From NCBI GenBank assembly GCA_016871915.1, contig VHBP01000002.1:1-64000 (forward strand): a stretch of 64,000 bases of DNA. The letters are read 5' to 3'. Positions 35,607 through 44,348 of the stretch are shown piece after piece; the first letter of the stretch is position 1; each line of letters starts with the position of its first letter. The position numbers were made by a program, and so were the translations under genes. The notes under the pieces are model-generated. The model saw only the letters and a list, made by a program, of their open reading frames with translations. It was not told the DNA's origin and ran no database searches. Source of the stretch: Gemmatimonadota bacterium (GTDB lineage: Bacteria; Gemmatimonadota; Gemmatimonadetes; Gemmatimonadales; Gemmatimonadaceae).

Positions 35607-36748
35607 CTGAGGAGGATCCCCAAGGCGACGAAGATGAGGACAAGCACCGCGAAGACCGTGAGGGACGGAGCCAGGGATGGGTCTGGCGAAGCGGCCGGGC
35701 GCTTGGCGGCCGGCCGCGCGGCGACCTTCGTCTGCGGGACCAGTTCGCCCTTCGCCTCCGCCTCTCCCCTCACGTGGGCTGCCGTGGTGGCGGAGTCGAT
35801 CGCGGTGCGGTCGATCTGGATCGTCGCCCGATCCTCCGGGGGACCCGTGTAGACCTGATGACGCGGGACCTCCGCGAGGGTCGGCGGCAGGCCGGCGCCG
35901 TCGAGGCGGGCCACGATCACGGTGATGTTGTCGGGCCCTCCGGTGGCATTCGCGCGATCGACCAGCGCATCACACCCCGTCTCGAGGGTAGGGGTCGAGC
36001 TGAGGAGCGTGGCGATTTCGGGGCCTCGCACTTGGCCTGAGAGACCATCGGAGCAGACCACCAGCAGATCACCCCGTTGCACGCGTTGCACAGTGAGATC
36101 GACCTTGACGCGCGCTTCGGGGCCCAACGCCTGCAAGATGATGTTACGTCGCTCGGAGACCTCGGCCTCCTCTGGCGTGAGCTCTCCAGCGTCGACGAGC
36201 CGCTGCATGAGCGACTGATCCTTGGAGATCTGGGTGGCAACGCCGCGACGGACGAGATAGGCGCGTGAATCGCCCACCTGGCAGAGATAAAGCGTATCGC
36301 CGAAGAATCCGGCCAGGGTCACCGTGGTCCCCATCCCCTTCGTATCGGGGTTGGAGGTGGCGTGCGCGTGAATCCGCTGATTGGCGCGTTCGGTGGCCTG
36401 GCGCAGCGTCTGCGCGAAGTGATCGGGATCCGTAGCTGCGGTGTCCCCCCACTGCGTCTGGACCTCCTCGAGGATCACGGCCGTGGCCATCTGACTGGCG
36501 AGCTCTCCCGCGGCCGCGCCGCCCATGCCATCGGCGACGATGAAGAGCGCCCCGCGTGCTCCCATGGGGCGCGGCGGCCAGACCAGCCGCTCTCGCTCCT
36601 CCGTCACCGCCCGCGCGACCGCGGCGGAGAGATCGGCGACCAGGAAGGCATCCTCGTTGTGCTCACGTCGGCGCCCCACATCGGTGCGGCCGACCACCTC
36701 GATCGAGACGGTCCCGGCCGTGACTGGGGTGGTCACGGATTGTCGCAT
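35603..36748 (-). CDS. PP2C-family Ser/Thr protein phosphatase
   Basis: RREHNEDAFLV; FIVADGMGGAAAGELAS; CQVGDSRAYLVR; VCSDGLSGQV; GGPDNITVIVA; C-terminal TM. Confidence 0.94.
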   Translation of the reverse strand: MRQSVTTPVTAGTVSIEVVGRTDVGRRREHNEDAFLVADLSAAVARAVTEERERLVWPPRPMGARGALFIVADGMGGAAAGELASQMATAVILEEVQTQWGDTAATDPDHFAQTLRQATERANQRIHAHATSNPDTKGMGTTVTLAGFFGDTLYLCQVGDSRAYLVRRGVATQISKDQSLMQRLVDAGELTPEEAEVSERRNIILQALGPEARVKVDLTVQRVQRGDLLVVCSDGLSGQVRGPEIATLLSSTPTLETGCDALVDRANATGGPDNITVIVARLDGAGLPPTLAEVPRHQVYTGPPEDRATIQIDRTAIDSATTAAHVRGEAEAKGELVPQTKVAARPAAKRPAASPDPSLAPSLTVFAVLVLIFVALGILLS

Positions 36749-38514
36749 CCGAAGAGCTCAATCGCGCGTGTCGCGAGGTTGATGCGGGGCCGCTCGTTGT
36801 GCAACGCCCGCACCTGGCGCGCGGCGCGACAGACCCCGACCTCATCCTCGAGTTTGGTATAGGCGAGCATCTGCACGTAATACGATTCGGCGAGCGCATT
36901 GCCGGCGAGGGAGCCTTGGATCTGTTGGAGATCGCCGAGGACGCGCCGCGCGGTGGAGGGAGTCGCGGCGCTGGCCTGGACCTCGCGGAGCCACCCCTCC
37001 AGCTGCGTCATCGGACTCGGAGCGGCCGATGCCGGCGCGCTGGGGGTCGGGGCCGGATTCGCGGGGCCAGTGGTCGGACTCACGGCGGGGGCGGTCCTCG
37101 TCCCAGCCGTCGGCGCCGCCGTCGTCGGCGCGGGGGTCGGGGTCGCCGTGCGCGAGGGGCCAGCCGGGGTCGACGTTGGGGTCGCGCCCGTACCAGCCCC
37201 GGGCCGAGGGTTCGACATCAACTGCGTCGAACCATTCGGTGTGGGGAGCGTCGTCGGCGCCGCGGTCGTGCTCTCCGCTGCCGCGAGTGATGCGGGCGGC
37301 GTGCTCGTCACCGTCGCTCCGGCGCCGCCGCCGATCAGTCCCATCTTCCAGGCGACGACCGCGATGGCGAGCGCCGCACCCACCCCGCCGAGGGCGAGGG
37401 GGGTCTTGCTCTTGGGCGCGGGGGCCACGGTGGTGGTCGTGCCGCCGCTCGCCGCGGCACGGCCCCCGACGCGGGTGGGGGGCATCGGGGGACGCGCCGC
37501 GACCGTCGCGGGGGCGCTCATGACCACCGTGCCGGCCTCGTCGGTGGGATGCGCAGGCATCGCGGCGAGCGCGCTCGCGAGCTCCCGTCCGAACTGTGCG
37601 GCACTCTGATAGCGGTCTTTGGCGTCGCGGGCGAGGGCGAGGTCGAGCGTCGCTTGCACCGCCTCGGGCCAGGCGACGTCGGGTCGGACCTCCGCGAGGG
37701 CGCGCGGCATGTCGGTGAGGCGCATGATCATCGCTTCCTGCGCCGAGGTCGCGGAGAACGGGAGGGCCCCGGTGAGACAGTTGAAGGCGACGAGCCCGAG
37801 CGCGTAGATGTCGGAGCGCCCGTCGAGCTTGTCCCCGGCGAGCTGTTCGGGGCTCATGTACTCCGGCGTGCCGACGACCATCCCGGTCTTGGTTACATTC
37901 TGCGCCTCGCTCGTGCTCGCCTTCGCGATGCCGAAGTCCACCACTTTCACGAGGTCCGACCCGTCGCGATTCTTCGCGACCATGATGTTGTCGGGCTTCA
38001 GGTCACGGTGGACGATCCCGGCGTCGTGCGCGATCTGGAGCGCGTCGGCGGTCTGGTGGATGATGCTCGCGGCGCGGGCGGGTTGGAGGGGGCCACCCTT
38101 CTCGATGATATCAGTGAGCGCCGACCCCTCAATGAACTCCATCGCGAGGTAGATCATCCCGTCGGGGGTCTCTCCGAAATCGTAGATGCCACAGATGTTC
38201 GGGTGGCTGAGGCGCGAGGCGTTGGAGGCCTCGCGATTGAAGCGCGCCACGGCGTCCGGGTCGGTGTTCATCCCCGGGTTCATCACCTTGAGCGCGCTCT
38301 TGCGTCCCATCTTCACATGCTCGGCGAGGTAGACGGTGCCCATCCCTCCGGCGCCGAGCTTCTTCAGGATGTGATAGCGATCGGCGACGACGGAGCCGAG
38401 GAGGTCAGTCTGGTTGGCGGCGGCGCGCAATGCGGTGCCGTCGCGCGGGCAGAAGCGCTCGGAGAGGGGATACTCGGTGCCGCAGGTGGGGCAGATCTTC
38501 TGATTCTCGCTCAC
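36733..38514 (-). CDS. Ser/Thr protein kinase with N-terminal zinc ribbon and Pro/Thr/Ala-rich C-terminal region
   Basis: CPTCGTEYPLSERFCPRDG; LGAGGMGTVYLAEH; IVHRDLKPDNIMV; VDFGIAKA; TPEYMSPEQL; TM LALGGVGAALAIAVVAWKMGLI; GTG start at 38514. Confidence 0.93.
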   Translation of the reverse strand: MSENQKICPTCGTEYPLSERFCPRDGTALRAAANQTDLLGSVVADRYHILKKLGAGGMGTVYLAEHVKMGRKSALKVMNPGMNTDPDAVARFNREASNASRLSHPNICGIYDFGETPDGMIYLAMEFIEGSALTDIIEKGGPLQPARAASIIHQTADALQIAHDAGIVHRDLKPDNIMVAKNRDGSDLVKVVDFGIAKASTSEAQNVTKTGMVVGTPEYMSPEQLAGDKLDGRSDIYALGLVAFNCLTGALPFSATSAQEAMIMRLTDMPRALAEVRPDVAWPEAVQATLDLALARDAKDRYQSAAQFGRELASALAAMPAHPTDEAGTVVMSAPATVAARPPMPPTRVGGRAAASGGTTTTVAPAPKSKTPLALGGVGAALAIAVVAWKMGLIGGGAGATVTSTPPASLAAAESTTAAPTTLPTPNGSTQLMSNPRPGAGTGATPTSTPAGPSRTATPTPAPTTAAPTAGTRTAPAVSPTTGPANPAPTPSAPASAAPSPMTQLEGWLREVQASAATPSTARRVLGDLQQIQGSLAGNALAESYYVQMLAYTKLEDEVGVCRAARQVRALHNERPRINLATRAIELFGCDNP

Positions 38515-38658
38515 CGGTTCCTCGATGGCCACTCGCGTGGGGTGGGGCGTCGGTCGCTGAACGCCGAGCACCGAAGGGTGCACGACGGTACCTGCCGAAT
38601 ATACGGGCCCGTGGAGGGGGGCGGGAGTATTTTGGGGGGTCTCAGGCGAGGAGGCTGG

Positions 38659-39060
38659 ATGCGAGAGGAGTCGATCGGTACGCTGCAGATCGCGGCAGGG
38701 GCGTGGGTGCATGCGAGTGCGGTCGTCGTCGGCGATGTGATTCTGCAGGACGATGTGAGTGTCTGGCCGACGGCGGTGCTGCGCAGGGGTCGTGATCGCA
38801 TCGTGATCCTTAAGGCGGGCGATGCGCAGGATGTGGCGGAGTTGCACGCCGATCCCGGTTTCTCGTGCACGATCGGAGCGCGCGTGACGATCGGGTAAGG
38901 AGCCGTGGTGCCTGGCGCGACGGTCGAGGATTGGGGTTGAGGGCTCAGGTGATAGGCGTTGGGGGTAGCGGGGCACGCGGATCGGAGCAAGGACTGGCGC
39001 CGGTGACGACATCGGGGTACACTCCCCGTCCCGCGCTGGCGCCGGATGTTCGGTGTCGAG
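38659..39060 (+). pseudogene. Decayed gamma-class carbonic anhydrase-like (left-handed beta helix) gene
   Basis: GAWVHASAVVVGDVILQDDVSVWPTAVLRRGRDRIVI...DVAELHADPGFSCTIGARVTIG then in-frame TAA, then GAVVPGATVEDWG; AQVIGVGGSGARG resumes in another frame. Confidence 0.75.
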
Positions 39061-39274
39061 GTGGGAGGTCGCTAAGTGATTGTGAATCAGGTGCTTGCCG
39101 GTCGCAGCGCTGTCGAGGTTCTAGTGCTGTTCGGGTGTCGCGAAGATGCAGGAAGGAGGCGACACCGGGATGGTCGTGGAAAACTCTGGGCGCCTGGCCG
39201 TTTCGTGATATCTCGTTCGTAAGTCCTTCTCTTGATGGGGTTTGCCACGTGCTTGCGCGGCTTCACGAGTCGCG

Positions 39275-39280
39275 TAGCTT
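39275..39280 (+). promoter_or_regulatory. Putative nrdJ -10 (TAGCTT) with TTGCGC at 39253-39258
   Basis: TTGCGC-N16-TAGCTT, 43 nt before ATG 39324. Confidence 0.45.
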
Positions 39281-39323
39281 GGCCCGCCTCGTCCCCTCGC
39301 CACCCTTTGTTGGAGATGTAGCA

Positions 39324-41807
39324 ATGGCTCTTCCGGTGACCCCCCCAGCGACCCCCGCGACTCTGTCTCAGAACGCGCGTACCGTTCTCGACAAGCGCTA
39401 TCTGGTGAAGGACAAGTCCGGGAAGTCGGTGGAGACGCCGGAGGACATGTTCTGGCGCGTCGCGACGACCGTCGCAGAGCCGGAGCGTCGCTATGGCGCC
39501 ACGGAGAAGCAGGTGGAGAAGGTCGCGCGTCATTTCTATGAACTGATGACGCAGCGTCGCTTCGAGCCGAACTCGCCGACGCTCATGAACGCCGGCCGTC
39601 CGCTCGGGCAACTCTCGGCCTGCTTCGTGCTCCCCGTCGACGACGCGCTGTCCAATGGGCACAGTGGCATCTATGACACCCTCCGCTCGATGGCGCTCAT
39701 CCACCAGAGCGGCGGCGGCACCGGCTTCTCCTTCTCGCGGATCCGCGCGAAGGGGTCGATGGTGCGCTCGACCACCGGCGTCGCCAGCGGCCCGGTCTCG
39801 TTCATGCAGCTCTACGACGCGTCGACCGACGCGGTGAAGCAGGGGGGGACGCGCCGCGGCGCGAACATGGGGATCCTCCGGATCGATCACCCCGACGTGA
39901 TGGAGTTCATCACGTGCAAGGAGGACCTGACCAAGATCACGAACTTCAACATCTCGGTCGCCATCACCTCGAAGTTCATGGAGGCCCTCAAGGCGGGGGC
40001 ATCCTATGACATCATCGATCCCATCTCCAAGGCGGTCGTCGGCCAGCTCGACGCCCGTCAGGTGTGGGACAAGATGATCGAGGGGGCGTGGCGCACCGGT
40101 GAGCCGGGCGTCTTCTTCATCGACGAGGCCAACCGCTACAACCCCGTTCCGCACCTCGGCGCCTACGAGGCGACTAACCCGTGCGGCGAGCAGCCCCTTC
40201 TCGCGTACGATGTCTGTAACCTCGGCTCGATCAACGTCGGTTACTATGTGGTCGATGGTGAGATGGATTGGAAGTCCTTCGCGAAGGACATCCACCTCTC
40301 GACGCGGATGCTCGACAACATCATCGATGCGAACAAGTACCCGCTCCCGGAGATCGATGCGCTCGCGAAGCGGATCCGTCGCATCGGGCTCGGCGTGATG
40401 GGCTTCGCCGACGCGCTCATCCGCCTCGGCATCCAGTACGACAGCCCCGAGGGGGTCGAGTTCGGCCGCAAGGTCATGGAGTTCGTCGACGTCGAGGGGA
40501 AGAAGGAGTCGGCGCGGTTGGCCGAGGAGCGTGGCGCCTTCCCGGAGTGGGAGCGCTCGATCTGGGGCCCCGACGCGACCTGCGCGCGTGACGAGGCGGG
40601 GCAGCGCATCCGCCCCGAGATGAAGCTCCGCAACTGCAACGTCACCACCGTCGCCCCGACCGGGACGATCTCGATCATCGCCGGCTGCTCGTCGGGCTTG
40701 GAGCCCCTCTTCGCCGTCGCCTTCATGCGCAATCAGGCCGGCGTCATGATGCCGGACGTGAACGAGGACTTCGTCGCGATCGCAAAGCAGGAGGGGTGGT
40801 ACTCCGATGCCCTCATGGAGCGCATCGCCAAGACGGGCTCGGTGCAGCAGTCCGAGGTGCCGGCCAAGTGGCAGCGCGTCTTCGCGACGGCGAACAACAT
40901 CACGCCAGAGTGGCACATCCGCATGCAGGCGGCGTTCCAGGATCACTGTGACTCCGCCATCTCCAAGACGACGAACTTCGCGCACACCGCGACTCGTGAG
41001 GATGTGCGTGCGATCTACGAGCTCGCCTACGAGATGAAGTGCAAGGGCGTCACCGTGTACCGCGACGGCTCGCGTGACGGTCAGGTGCTCTCGACCGGTG
41101 CCACCGCAGACGCCGCCGCCAAGCGCGACGGGGCTAAGGAAGATGCGGCCGCCAAGCGTGAGCTCGCCGAGCTCAAGGGCCAGCTCGCTGAGGTCACCAG
41201 CGACAACGATCGTCTGAAGAAGCTCCTGTTCGATGCGGAGGCGGAGAACCTCCAGCGCCGCCAGAAGCGCTCGCGCCCCGACATCCTCCGCTCGACGGCG
41301 ATCCGCAAGGAGACGCCGCTCGGCATGATGTTCGTGCACATCACCGAGGACGATAAGGGCCAGCCGTTCGAGGTCTTCATCAACCTTGGCAAGGCGGGTG
41401 GCTCGGCGATGGCCGACGCCGAGGCGGTGGGGCGGTTGATCTCGCTCGCGCTGCGCTCGGGGATCTCGATCCAGCAGGTGCACCGTCAGCTTCGTGGCAT
41501 CTCGTCGGATCGTGCAGTGGGCCTTGGCCCGAGCAAGGTCCTCTCGATGCCGGACGCGATCGGGCTCGCGCTCGAGGATTGGATGCGCTCCAAGCAGGGG
41601 GTCCAGCAGGAGCTCCTCGCCGGCGCCGCGCCGCAGGTCACGTCGGCCCCGGCCCCGGTCGTCACCGTCGGTGGCGCGCAGATGCAGTTCGACGCGGTGA
41701 ATGGCGGCGACGCCTTCATCGGCACCTGCCCGGACTGTGGAAGCCAGCTCGAGTTCGCGGAAGGGTGCGTGAAGTGCCACGTCTGCGGCTTCTCTGAGTG
41801 CGGCTGA
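39324..41807 (+). CDS. nrdJ: Adenosylcobalamin-dependent (class II) ribonucleoside-diphosphate reductase
   Basis: FEPNSPTLMNAGRPLGQLSACFVLPVDD; GGTGFSFSRIR; TNPCGEQPLLAYDVCNLGSIN; C-term CPDCGSQLEFAEGCVKCHVCGFSECG. Confidence 0.95.
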   Translation: MALPVTPPATPATLSQNARTVLDKRYLVKDKSGKSVETPEDMFWRVATTVAEPERRYGATEKQVEKVARHFYELMTQRRFEPNSPTLMNAGRPLGQLSACFVLPVDDALSNGHSGIYDTLRSMALIHQSGGGTGFSFSRIRAKGSMVRSTTGVASGPVSFMQLYDASTDAVKQGGTRRGANMGILRIDHPDVMEFITCKEDLTKITNFNISVAITSKFMEALKAGASYDIIDPISKAVVGQLDARQVWDKMIEGAWRTGEPGVFFIDEANRYNPVPHLGAYEATNPCGEQPLLAYDVCNLGSINVGYYVVDGEMDWKSFAKDIHLSTRMLDNIIDANKYPLPEIDALAKRIRRIGLGVMGFADALIRLGIQYDSPEGVEFGRKVMEFVDVEGKKESARLAEERGAFPEWERSIWGPDATCARDEAGQRIRPEMKLRNCNVTTVAPTGTISIIAGCSSGLEPLFAVAFMRNQAGVMMPDVNEDFVAIAKQEGWYSDALMERIAKTGSVQQSEVPAKWQRVFATANNITPEWHIRMQAAFQDHCDSAISKTTNFAHTATREDVRAIYELAYEMKCKGVTVYRDGSRDGQVLSTGATADAAAKRDGAKEDAAAKRELAELKGQLAEVTSDNDRLKKLLFDAEAENLQRRQKRSRPDILRSTAIRKETPLGMMFVHITEDDKGQPFEVFINLGKAGGSAMADAEAVGRLISLALRSGISIQQVHRQLRGISSDRAVGLGPSKVLSMPDAIGLALEDWMRSKQGVQQELLAGAAPQVTSAPAPVVTVGGAQMQFDAVNGGDAFIGTCPDCGSQLEFAEGCVKCHVCGFSECG

Positions 41808-42448
41808 TCCTCGGGACCACGACGGCCGCCCTCGCCTGGGCGGCCCTGGTCCTGCAGATCGGGCTGAACCTTTCGAGTGGGGTGGATCCGTTCGGGAACC
41901 CCCGGACGCCCTGGATGTCGATGGTCGATCTCTTCGGCTACTTCACGATCCTCACCAACCTGCTCGTCGCGTTGGTCATCACGATTCCCGCGGTCGCGCC
42001 CAAGAGCGTGGCCGCGGGTTTCTTTTCGAATCTCCGTACCACCTGGACCGCGGCGGCGGCGATCGTCGTCGTCGGGATCGCCTACCATGTGCTCCTGAGT
42101 GCGCAGTACAACCCCGCGGGGCTCGGGGCATGGACCGATCTTGCCTTCCATTATCTCGTTCCGACGCTCTTCGCGGTGTACTGGGTGACCACGGCGGAAG
42201 TGGGCGGGGCGAGGTTCCTCCCGCAGATCGGGGTGCTGAGCCTCTATCCGTTCGCCTATTTCGTCTATGTAATCGGGCGGGGTGAGGTGCTGGGCACCTA
42301 CCCGTATTTCTTCGTGGATGTCAGGACCTTGGGGTTGCTCAGCGCGCTGAAGAATGCCCTCGGGATCCTCGTCTTCTATCTGTTCGTGGCATGGGTGCTG
42401 GCGCTTCTCGCTGGATGGGTCTCGAGGAGGCGCACCTCGCGCGCCTGA
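41798..42448 (+). CDS. Multi-pass membrane protein (Pr6Pr-like)
   Basis: GTG start overlaps nrdJ stop; six hydrophobic segments, FGYFTILTNLLVAL, WTDLAFHYLVPTLFAVYW. Confidence 0.75.
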   Translation: MRLILGTTTAALAWAALVLQIGLNLSSGVDPFGNPRTPWMSMVDLFGYFTILTNLLVALVITIPAVAPKSVAAGFFSNLRTTWTAAAAIVVVGIAYHVLLSAQYNPAGLGAWTDLAFHYLVPTLFAVYWVTTAEVGGARFLPQIGVLSLYPFAYFVYVIGRGEVLGTYPYFFVDVRTLGLLSALKNALGILVFYLFVAWVLALLAGWVSRRRTSRA

Positions 42449-42500
42449 GGTCGCGGCGGTGATTCGTACTGGGTGGCGCGCGATCGGTGATGGAGAATCA

Positions 42501-42531
42501 GGGGGATGCTGGCATCGTGCTGGCGTCCCCC
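42501..42531 (+). terminator. Hairpin GGGGGATGC...GCGTCCCCC
   Basis: 9-bp stem with one wobble, no long U tract. Confidence 0.35.
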
Positions 42532-42553
42532 TTCATGCTGTTCCGATCGGCAC

Positions 42554-42588
42554 TTGACTCATCATGATGAGGTGTTTATACTCATGTT
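42554..42588 (+). promoter_or_regulatory. vapBC promoter/operator: TTGACT-N17-TATACT-N6-ATG with 14-bp palindrome CTCATCATGATGAG (42558-42571)
   Basis: Read directly from sequence; palindrome overlaps the end of the -35 and lies in the spacer. Confidence 0.8.
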
Positions 42589-42846
42589 ATGACACAGCGA
42601 CTGCAGGTCCTCCTCGAGGACGCCGAATTCGACGAGATCCGTGCCATCGCACGCCGACACCGGATGACGGTGGCGGAGTGGGTGCGCCAGGCCATGCGCC
42701 TCGCCCGCCGGGACGAGCCCGCGGTGGAGTCGACGCGCAAGCTCGCGATGGTGCGGGAGTCCGTGCGAGGCGCCTATCCCACCGCCCCGATCGACGCGAT
42801 GCTCGCGGAGATCGAGCGCGGGCGTGCGGGAGACCTTGGCGCGTGA
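42589..42846 (+). CDS. vapB: VapB-like antitoxin (ribbon-helix-helix type)
   Basis: MTQRLQVLLEDAEFDEIRAIARRHRMTVAEWVRQAMRLAR; paired with PIN protein. Confidence 0.82.
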   Translation: MTQRLQVLLEDAEFDEIRAIARRHRMTVAEWVRQAMRLARRDEPAVESTRKLAMVRESVRGAYPTAPIDAMLAEIERGRAGDLGA

Positions 42847-43238
42847 TCTTTCTCGATTCGAACATCCCGATGTACCTCATCGGCGCGCCGCATCCGAATA
42901 AGGAGGCGGCGCGTGTGGCGCTTGAGCGGTGCATCCAGCGCGGAGAGCGGATCGTGACGAGCGCCGAGGTGCTCCAGGAGATCCTCCACCGGTATCGCGG
43001 GATCGATCGGTCGGATGCCATCCAGCCCGCCTTCGATGCCTTGCTCGGCGTGGTGGACGAGGTCTACCCGGTCGAGTTGGCGGATGTGCAGCGCGCGAAG
43101 GAGATCGTGCTGGGCGCTGGCCGTCTCTCGTCGCGCGACGCGTTACATGCGGCGGTGATGGAGCGGCGGGAGGTCCGGCGGATCATGAGCTTCGACGCAG
43201 GATTCGACGCGCTCGCGTGGGTGGAGCGGGTGTACTGA
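42843..43238 (+). CDS. vapC: PIN-domain ribonuclease toxin, VapC-like
   Basis: IFLDSNIPMYLIG; TSAEVLQEILHRY; LSSRDALHAAVM; SFDAGFDAL acidic residues; GTG start overlapping vapB stop. Confidence 0.88.
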   Translation: MIFLDSNIPMYLIGAPHPNKEAARVALERCIQRGERIVTSAEVLQEILHRYRGIDRSDAIQPAFDALLGVVDEVYPVELADVQRAKEIVLGAGRLSSRDALHAAVMERREVRRIMSFDAGFDALAWVERVY

Positions 43239-43285
43239 AGGGATGCGTCGAGCGTGCGCCGAGTCGCGGCGCCGAGTGCGCTGAC

Positions 43286-44290
43286 CTAATAGCCCCGCAC
43301 GAGATCGATCGCCCACCGAGGGCGTTCCCCGCGCTCGATCGTCGTCAGACATTCCAGAAACCCATCCGCCGCGCCTGCGATGGTCGTCGGGCCTGAGCAG
43401 TGCGGGGAGATCGTCACGCGGGGATGGGTCCAGAGCGGGGAATCCGACGGGAGCGGCTCGGTCTGGAAGACATCCAGTGCCGCAGCGCGGAGCCAGCCGC
43501 GGTCCAGCGCTTCAGGGATCGCGGATTCCTCCACCACGGCGCCACGCCCTGCATTGAGCAGCATCGCCCCTTGGCAACGGGAGAGCACGTCACGCGAGAG
43601 GAGCCCGCGAGTCGCTGGGGTGTCGGGGAGGACGGCGATGATCCAGTCGACATCACCCACGAGGGATAGGAGCTGCGGTGGAGTGTGCACCGCGTGGAAG
43701 CATTCGGGATCACTGGTCACCTGCACGCGCTCACGGCCACCCGTCATCGCACCCGAGACATTCCCCGTTCGCGAGACGCCGATGACTCGCACGCCGAGTG
43801 CGGTCAGCGCACGGGCGATCGCTGAACCGATCTCCCCGGTGCCGAGGATCAACGCCGTGCGACCGGCGATGCGGCTCGGGGTAAGGGAGGCCCACTGGCG
43901 TTCACGTTGTGCCGCGGCGAGCGCCCCGAGCTGCTGCGCCTCGGCGAGGATCCGCGCCACCGCCCACTCGGCGATCGCCGGACCGAAGCGCTCCGGGGAG
44001 CGGGTCAGGAGGGTAGCGGGCGCCAGCGCGTCGGGGGCGAGCCAGGGATCGACGCCGGCCCCGGTGGAGTGCACCCAGCGCACGCCCCCCATGGTCGCGA
44101 CGGGCGGTCGACGGAACCCCACGTAGCACTCGGACCAGGCGAGGTCCGCGTCGGTGACCTGCGGGTGCAGGATCGCGCGGAGCTCAAGGTCGGGGCGCGC
44201 GGTGGCGATGCGCGCGGCGACCGTGGCGGCGTCTGACGCCCCGACGAGGATGCGCCGCGGTGGGGTGGGGAGGGGGGGCGAAGTGGCCAT
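43286..44290 (-). CDS. D-2-hydroxyacid dehydrogenase family protein
   Basis: ALILGTGEIGSAIARALTALGVRVIGVSRT; LNAGRGAVVEESAI; LDVFQTEPLPSDSPLWTHPRVTISPH. Confidence 0.9.
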   Translation of the reverse strand: MATSPPLPTPPRRILVGASDAATVAARIATARPDLELRAILHPQVTDADLAWSECYVGFRRPPVATMGGVRWVHSTGAGVDPWLAPDALAPATLLTRSPERFGPAIAEWAVARILAEAQQLGALAAAQRERQWASLTPSRIAGRTALILGTGEIGSAIARALTALGVRVIGVSRTGNVSGAMTGGRERVQVTSDPECFHAVHTPPQLLSLVGDVDWIIAVLPDTPATRGLLSRDVLSRCQGAMLLNAGRGAVVEESAIPEALDRGWLRAAALDVFQTEPLPSDSPLWTHPRVTISPHCSGPTTIAGAADGFLECLTTIERGERPRWAIDLVRGY

Positions 44291-44348
44291 GCTGGTTGGA
44301 GAAAGGTGGCGGAGCCATGGATATTCCGGCATCCCCACCTCTCCCGGA

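Noticed and set aside
37549-38898. 449-aa + strand ORF through the kinase gene
   Set aside because: Most of it is antisense to the kinase; only the last ~80 codons (from 38659) resemble a protein, the gamma-carbonic anhydrase remnant reported separately.
39060-39323. Cobalamin riboswitch upstream of nrdJ
   Set aside because: No B12-box-like sequence or recognisable architecture by eye; only a simple 8-bp hairpin.
39087-41780. 897-aa antisense ORF opposite nrdJ
   Set aside because: Low-complexity Arg/His/Asp/Leu-rich translation typical of the antisense frame of GC-rich genes; the sense strand encodes a clear class II RNR.
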